Part shown: piece after piece, positions 62,120 through 64,000 of the stretch
Position numbering within the stretch: the stretch's first letter is position 1
How the letters are laid out: every line of letters begins with the position of its first letter
Assembly (NCBI RefSeq): GCF_009604385.1
Contig: NZ_WEGJ01000002.1
Location: forward strand, 434,001-498,000
DNA from: Streptomyces smaragdinus
GTDB taxonomy: Bacteria; Actinomycetota; Actinomycetes; Streptomycetales; Streptomycetaceae
Reading direction: 5' to 3'
DNA: 64,000 nucleotides
The notes under the pieces: model-generated
Databases searched by the model: none
The model's input: the letters and a program-made list of their open reading frames with translations, nothing else
What the model was told of the DNA's origin: nothing
Made by a program: the position numbers and the translations under genes

Positions 62120-64000
62120 GTGGCCGCGCCGATCCGTTTTGCCCTGCTCTCCACATCCGATACGGATCTGCTCTCGGCCCGCGCCTGCGGCGCCGACTGG
62201 ACCTGGGCCAATCCGAGCCGGGCCGACGACACCGCCCTGACCGCGGCGATCGACGGCGCGGACCTGGTCGTCTGCCGGCTGCTGGGCTCCCCGCAGGACC
62301 TGTGGCCGGGGCTGGCCGCGGTACGGGAGGGGGGGGTGCCGCTGGTGGTCCTGGGCGGTGAGCTGCAGCCCAGCGCCGAGCTGATGGAGCTGTCCACGGT
62401 GCCCATGGGCGTCGCCGCCGAGGCGCACCGCTATCTCGCCGAGGGCGGCCCCGCGAACCTGGCCCAGCTGCACGCGTTCCTGTCCGACACGGTGCTGCTG
62501 ACCGGTGTGGGTTTCGAACCGCCGCTGACGGTTCCGGCCTGGGGCTGGGCCGACCGCGCCGGGAGCGGCGGCGGGGACGGGCTGCCCCGGGTCGGGGTGC
62601 TCTACTACCGCGCCCACGAGACCAGCGGGAACTCCGGGTTCGCCCACGCGCTCGCGGACGCGATCGACGCCACCGGGCAGGCGGTCGGCGTCCCGGTCTT
62701 CGCCGGTTCGCTGCGCTCCGCGCCCGACGAGCTGTACGCCGCGCTCGCCGGCCTGGACGCCCTGGTCGTCACCGTGCTCGCGGCCGGCGGCAGCGTCCCG
62801 GCCGCGGCCGGTGCCGGCGGGGACGACGAGGCGTGGGACGTGGAGCGGATGGCCGCCCTCGACATCCCCGTCCTGCAGGCCCTCTGCCTGACCTCCTCCC
62901 GTGCCCGGTGGGAGGCCTCCGACGACGGCGTGACCCCGCTGGACTCGGCGAGTCAGATCGCCGTCCCGGAGTTCGACGGCCGGATCATCACCGCGCCGTT
63001 CTCCTTCAAGGAGATCGACGCCGACGGCCTGCCCCGTTACGTCGCCGACCCGGAGCGCTGCGACCGGGTGGCGCGGATCGCCGTCAACCACGCCCGGCTG
63101 CGGCACATCCCCAACGGCCGCAAGAAGCTGGCGCTGGTGCTGTCCGCGTACCCGACGAAGCACGCCCGGATCGGCAACGCCGTCGGCCTGGACACCCCCG
63201 TCTCCGCCGTCCGGCTGCTGCGCCGGCTGCGGGCCGAGGGGTACGACCTGGGCGCGGACAACGACGTCGTACGGGTCCTGGAGCGCGCCGGCCGGGAGGG
63301 CGACAGCGCCGCCGGGGACGCCCTGATCCACGCGCTGATCGCGGCGGGCGGGCAGGACGAGGACTGGCTGACGGGCGATCAGCTCACCGACGCCCACGTC
63401 CGGGTCACCGGCGCCCAGTACGCGCGGTGGACCGCCGATCTGCCCGCCGGTCTGCGCGAGGAGATGGTACGGGCCTGGGGCGAGGCGCCCGGCAGCCTGT
63501 TCGTCGACGACTCCGGACACCTGGTGCTGGCCGCCCTCACGGCCGGCAACATCGTGATCCTCATCCAGCCGCCGCGCGGATTCGGCGAGAACCCGGTCGC
63601 CGTCTACCACGACCCGCAGCTGCCGCCCAGCCACCACTACCTCGCCGCCTACCGCTGGATCGAGCACGGCTTCGGGGCGGACGCCGTGGTGCACCTGGGC
63701 AAGCACGGCTCCATGGAGTGGCTGCCCGGCAAGAACGCCGCACTGTCCGCGTCCTGCGGGCCGGACGCGGCCCTCGGCAGCCTGCCGCTCGTCTACCCGT
63801 TCCTGGTCAACGACCCGGGCGAGGGCGCCCAGGCCAAGCGCCGCGCCCACGCCGTGATCGTCGACCATCTGGTGCCGCCGATGGCCCGCGCCGAGTCGTA
63901 CGGGGACATCGCCCGGCTGGAACAGCTGATGGACGAGCACGCCAACATCGCCGCGATGGACCCGGCGAAGCTCCCGGCGGTCCGCGGCGAGATCTGGTCC
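62120..64000 (+). CDS. cobN: CobN, cobaltochelatase large subunit (3' truncated by window)
   Basis: The first 627 codons of a protein normally about 1,200 residues long. CobN inserts cobalt into hydrogenobyrinic acid diamide in the aerobic B12 pathway, with ATP. It opens FALLSTSDTDLLSARACGA; later VGVLYYRAHETSGNSGFAHAL, LALVLSAYPTKHARIGNAVG and VHLGKHGSMEWLPGKNAALS are CobN/BchH hallmarks. GTG 62120 is preceded by GGAGGAGGA 9 bases upstream. It is under its own cobalamin riboswitch, diverging from the cobalt importer. Confidence 0.96.
   Translation, partial: MAAPIRFALLSTSDTDLLSARACGADWTWANPSRADDTALTAAIDGADLVVCRLLGSPQDLWPGLAAVREGGVPLVVLGGELQPSAELMELSTVPMGVAAEAHRYLAEGGPANLAQLHAFLSDTVLLTGVGFEPPLTVPAWGWADRAGSGGGDGLPRVGVLYYRAHETSGNSGFAHALADAIDATGQAVGVPVFAGSLRSAPDELYAALAGLDALVVTVLAAGGSVPAAAGAGGDDEAWDVERMAALDIPVLQALCLTSSRARWEASDDGVTPLDSASQIAVPEFDGRIITAPFSFKEIDADGLPRYVADPERCDRVARIAVNHARLRHIPNGRKKLALVLSAYPTKHARIGNAVGLDTPVSAVRLLRRLRAEGYDLGADNDVVRVLERAGREGDSAAGDALIHALIAAGGQDEDWLTGDQLTDAHVRVTGAQYARWTADLPAGLREEMVRAWGEAPGSLFVDDSGHLVLAALTAGNIVILIQPPRGFGENPVAVYHDPQLPPSHHYLAAYRWIEHGFGADAVVHLGKHGSMEWLPGKNAALSASCGPDAALGSLPLVYPFLVNDPGEGAQAKRRAHAVIVDHLVPPMARAESYGDIARLEQLMDEHANIAAMDPAKLPAVRGEIWS

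Overview
The window reads as Streptomyces DNA. It has very high GC with a strong third-position bias, GTG and TTG starts, many ATGA/GTGA gene overlaps, a tap-tpg pair (telomere replication of linear actinomycete replicons), an XlnA-type GH10 xylanase and cobalamin riboswitches. The tap-tpg pair suggests, but does not prove, a chromosome arm or a linear plasmid.

1-25.2 kb is a non-ribosomal peptide cluster. A truncated NRPS (T, then C-A-T three times, then TE) runs rightward. It meets a leftward, translationally coupled operon hpgT-[22-codon ORF]-dpgA-dpgB-dpgC that makes 3,5-dihydroxyphenylglycine (Dpg). Diverging from hpgT are an MbtH-like gene and a second NRPS (A-T-E-C-A-T-C-A-T). Read from the pocket residues, one adenylation domain looks Dpg/Hpg-like, one Thr-like, two Val/aliphatic-like and two unassigned. 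No DpgD, halogenase, P450 or glycosyltransferase lies in the window.

25.2-36 kb holds a hypothetical gene, a DUF5937/ArsR regulator, three small secreted proteins, a secreted xylanase with candidate control boxes, a CBM13 remnant, and a leftward operon (decayed AMP-ligase, DUF3556 membrane protein, CrtI-like oxidoreductase).

36-48.6 kb is accessory: a PQQ-like lipoprotein, a SAM methyltransferase, a tRNA-Met 3' half left as a possible attachment scar, a toxin-antitoxin-like pair, a serine hydrolase lacking its catalytic Tyr, a secreted HNH nuclease, a phenylalanine hydroxylase, an HTH gene with tap and tpg, an aldo/keto reductase-MerR pair with a classic 19-bp-spacer promoter, and an ankyrin gene fused in frame to a broken IS3-type transposase.

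48.6-53.7 kb is the most system-like unit. A 22-residue leader peptide ending in Cys sits behind a leaderless-type promoter. Behind it are a sulfonate/taurine-type ABC permease and ATPase, an AprA-like flavoprotein, an AprB-like di-cluster ferredoxin and a substrate-binding lipoprotein, the last three coupled by ATGA overlaps. It looks like a cysteine-controlled uptake plus redox module for an unknown organosulfur substrate.

54-64 kb carries a second DUF5937/ArsR regulator divergent from an MFS exporter with a palindrome between them, a DinB-like protein, a DUF4132 protein, and a cobalt/B12 region: cbtB-cbtA-[2Fe-2S] protein leftward and cobN rightward (cut by the window end). Each arm has its own cobalamin riboswitch, back to back.
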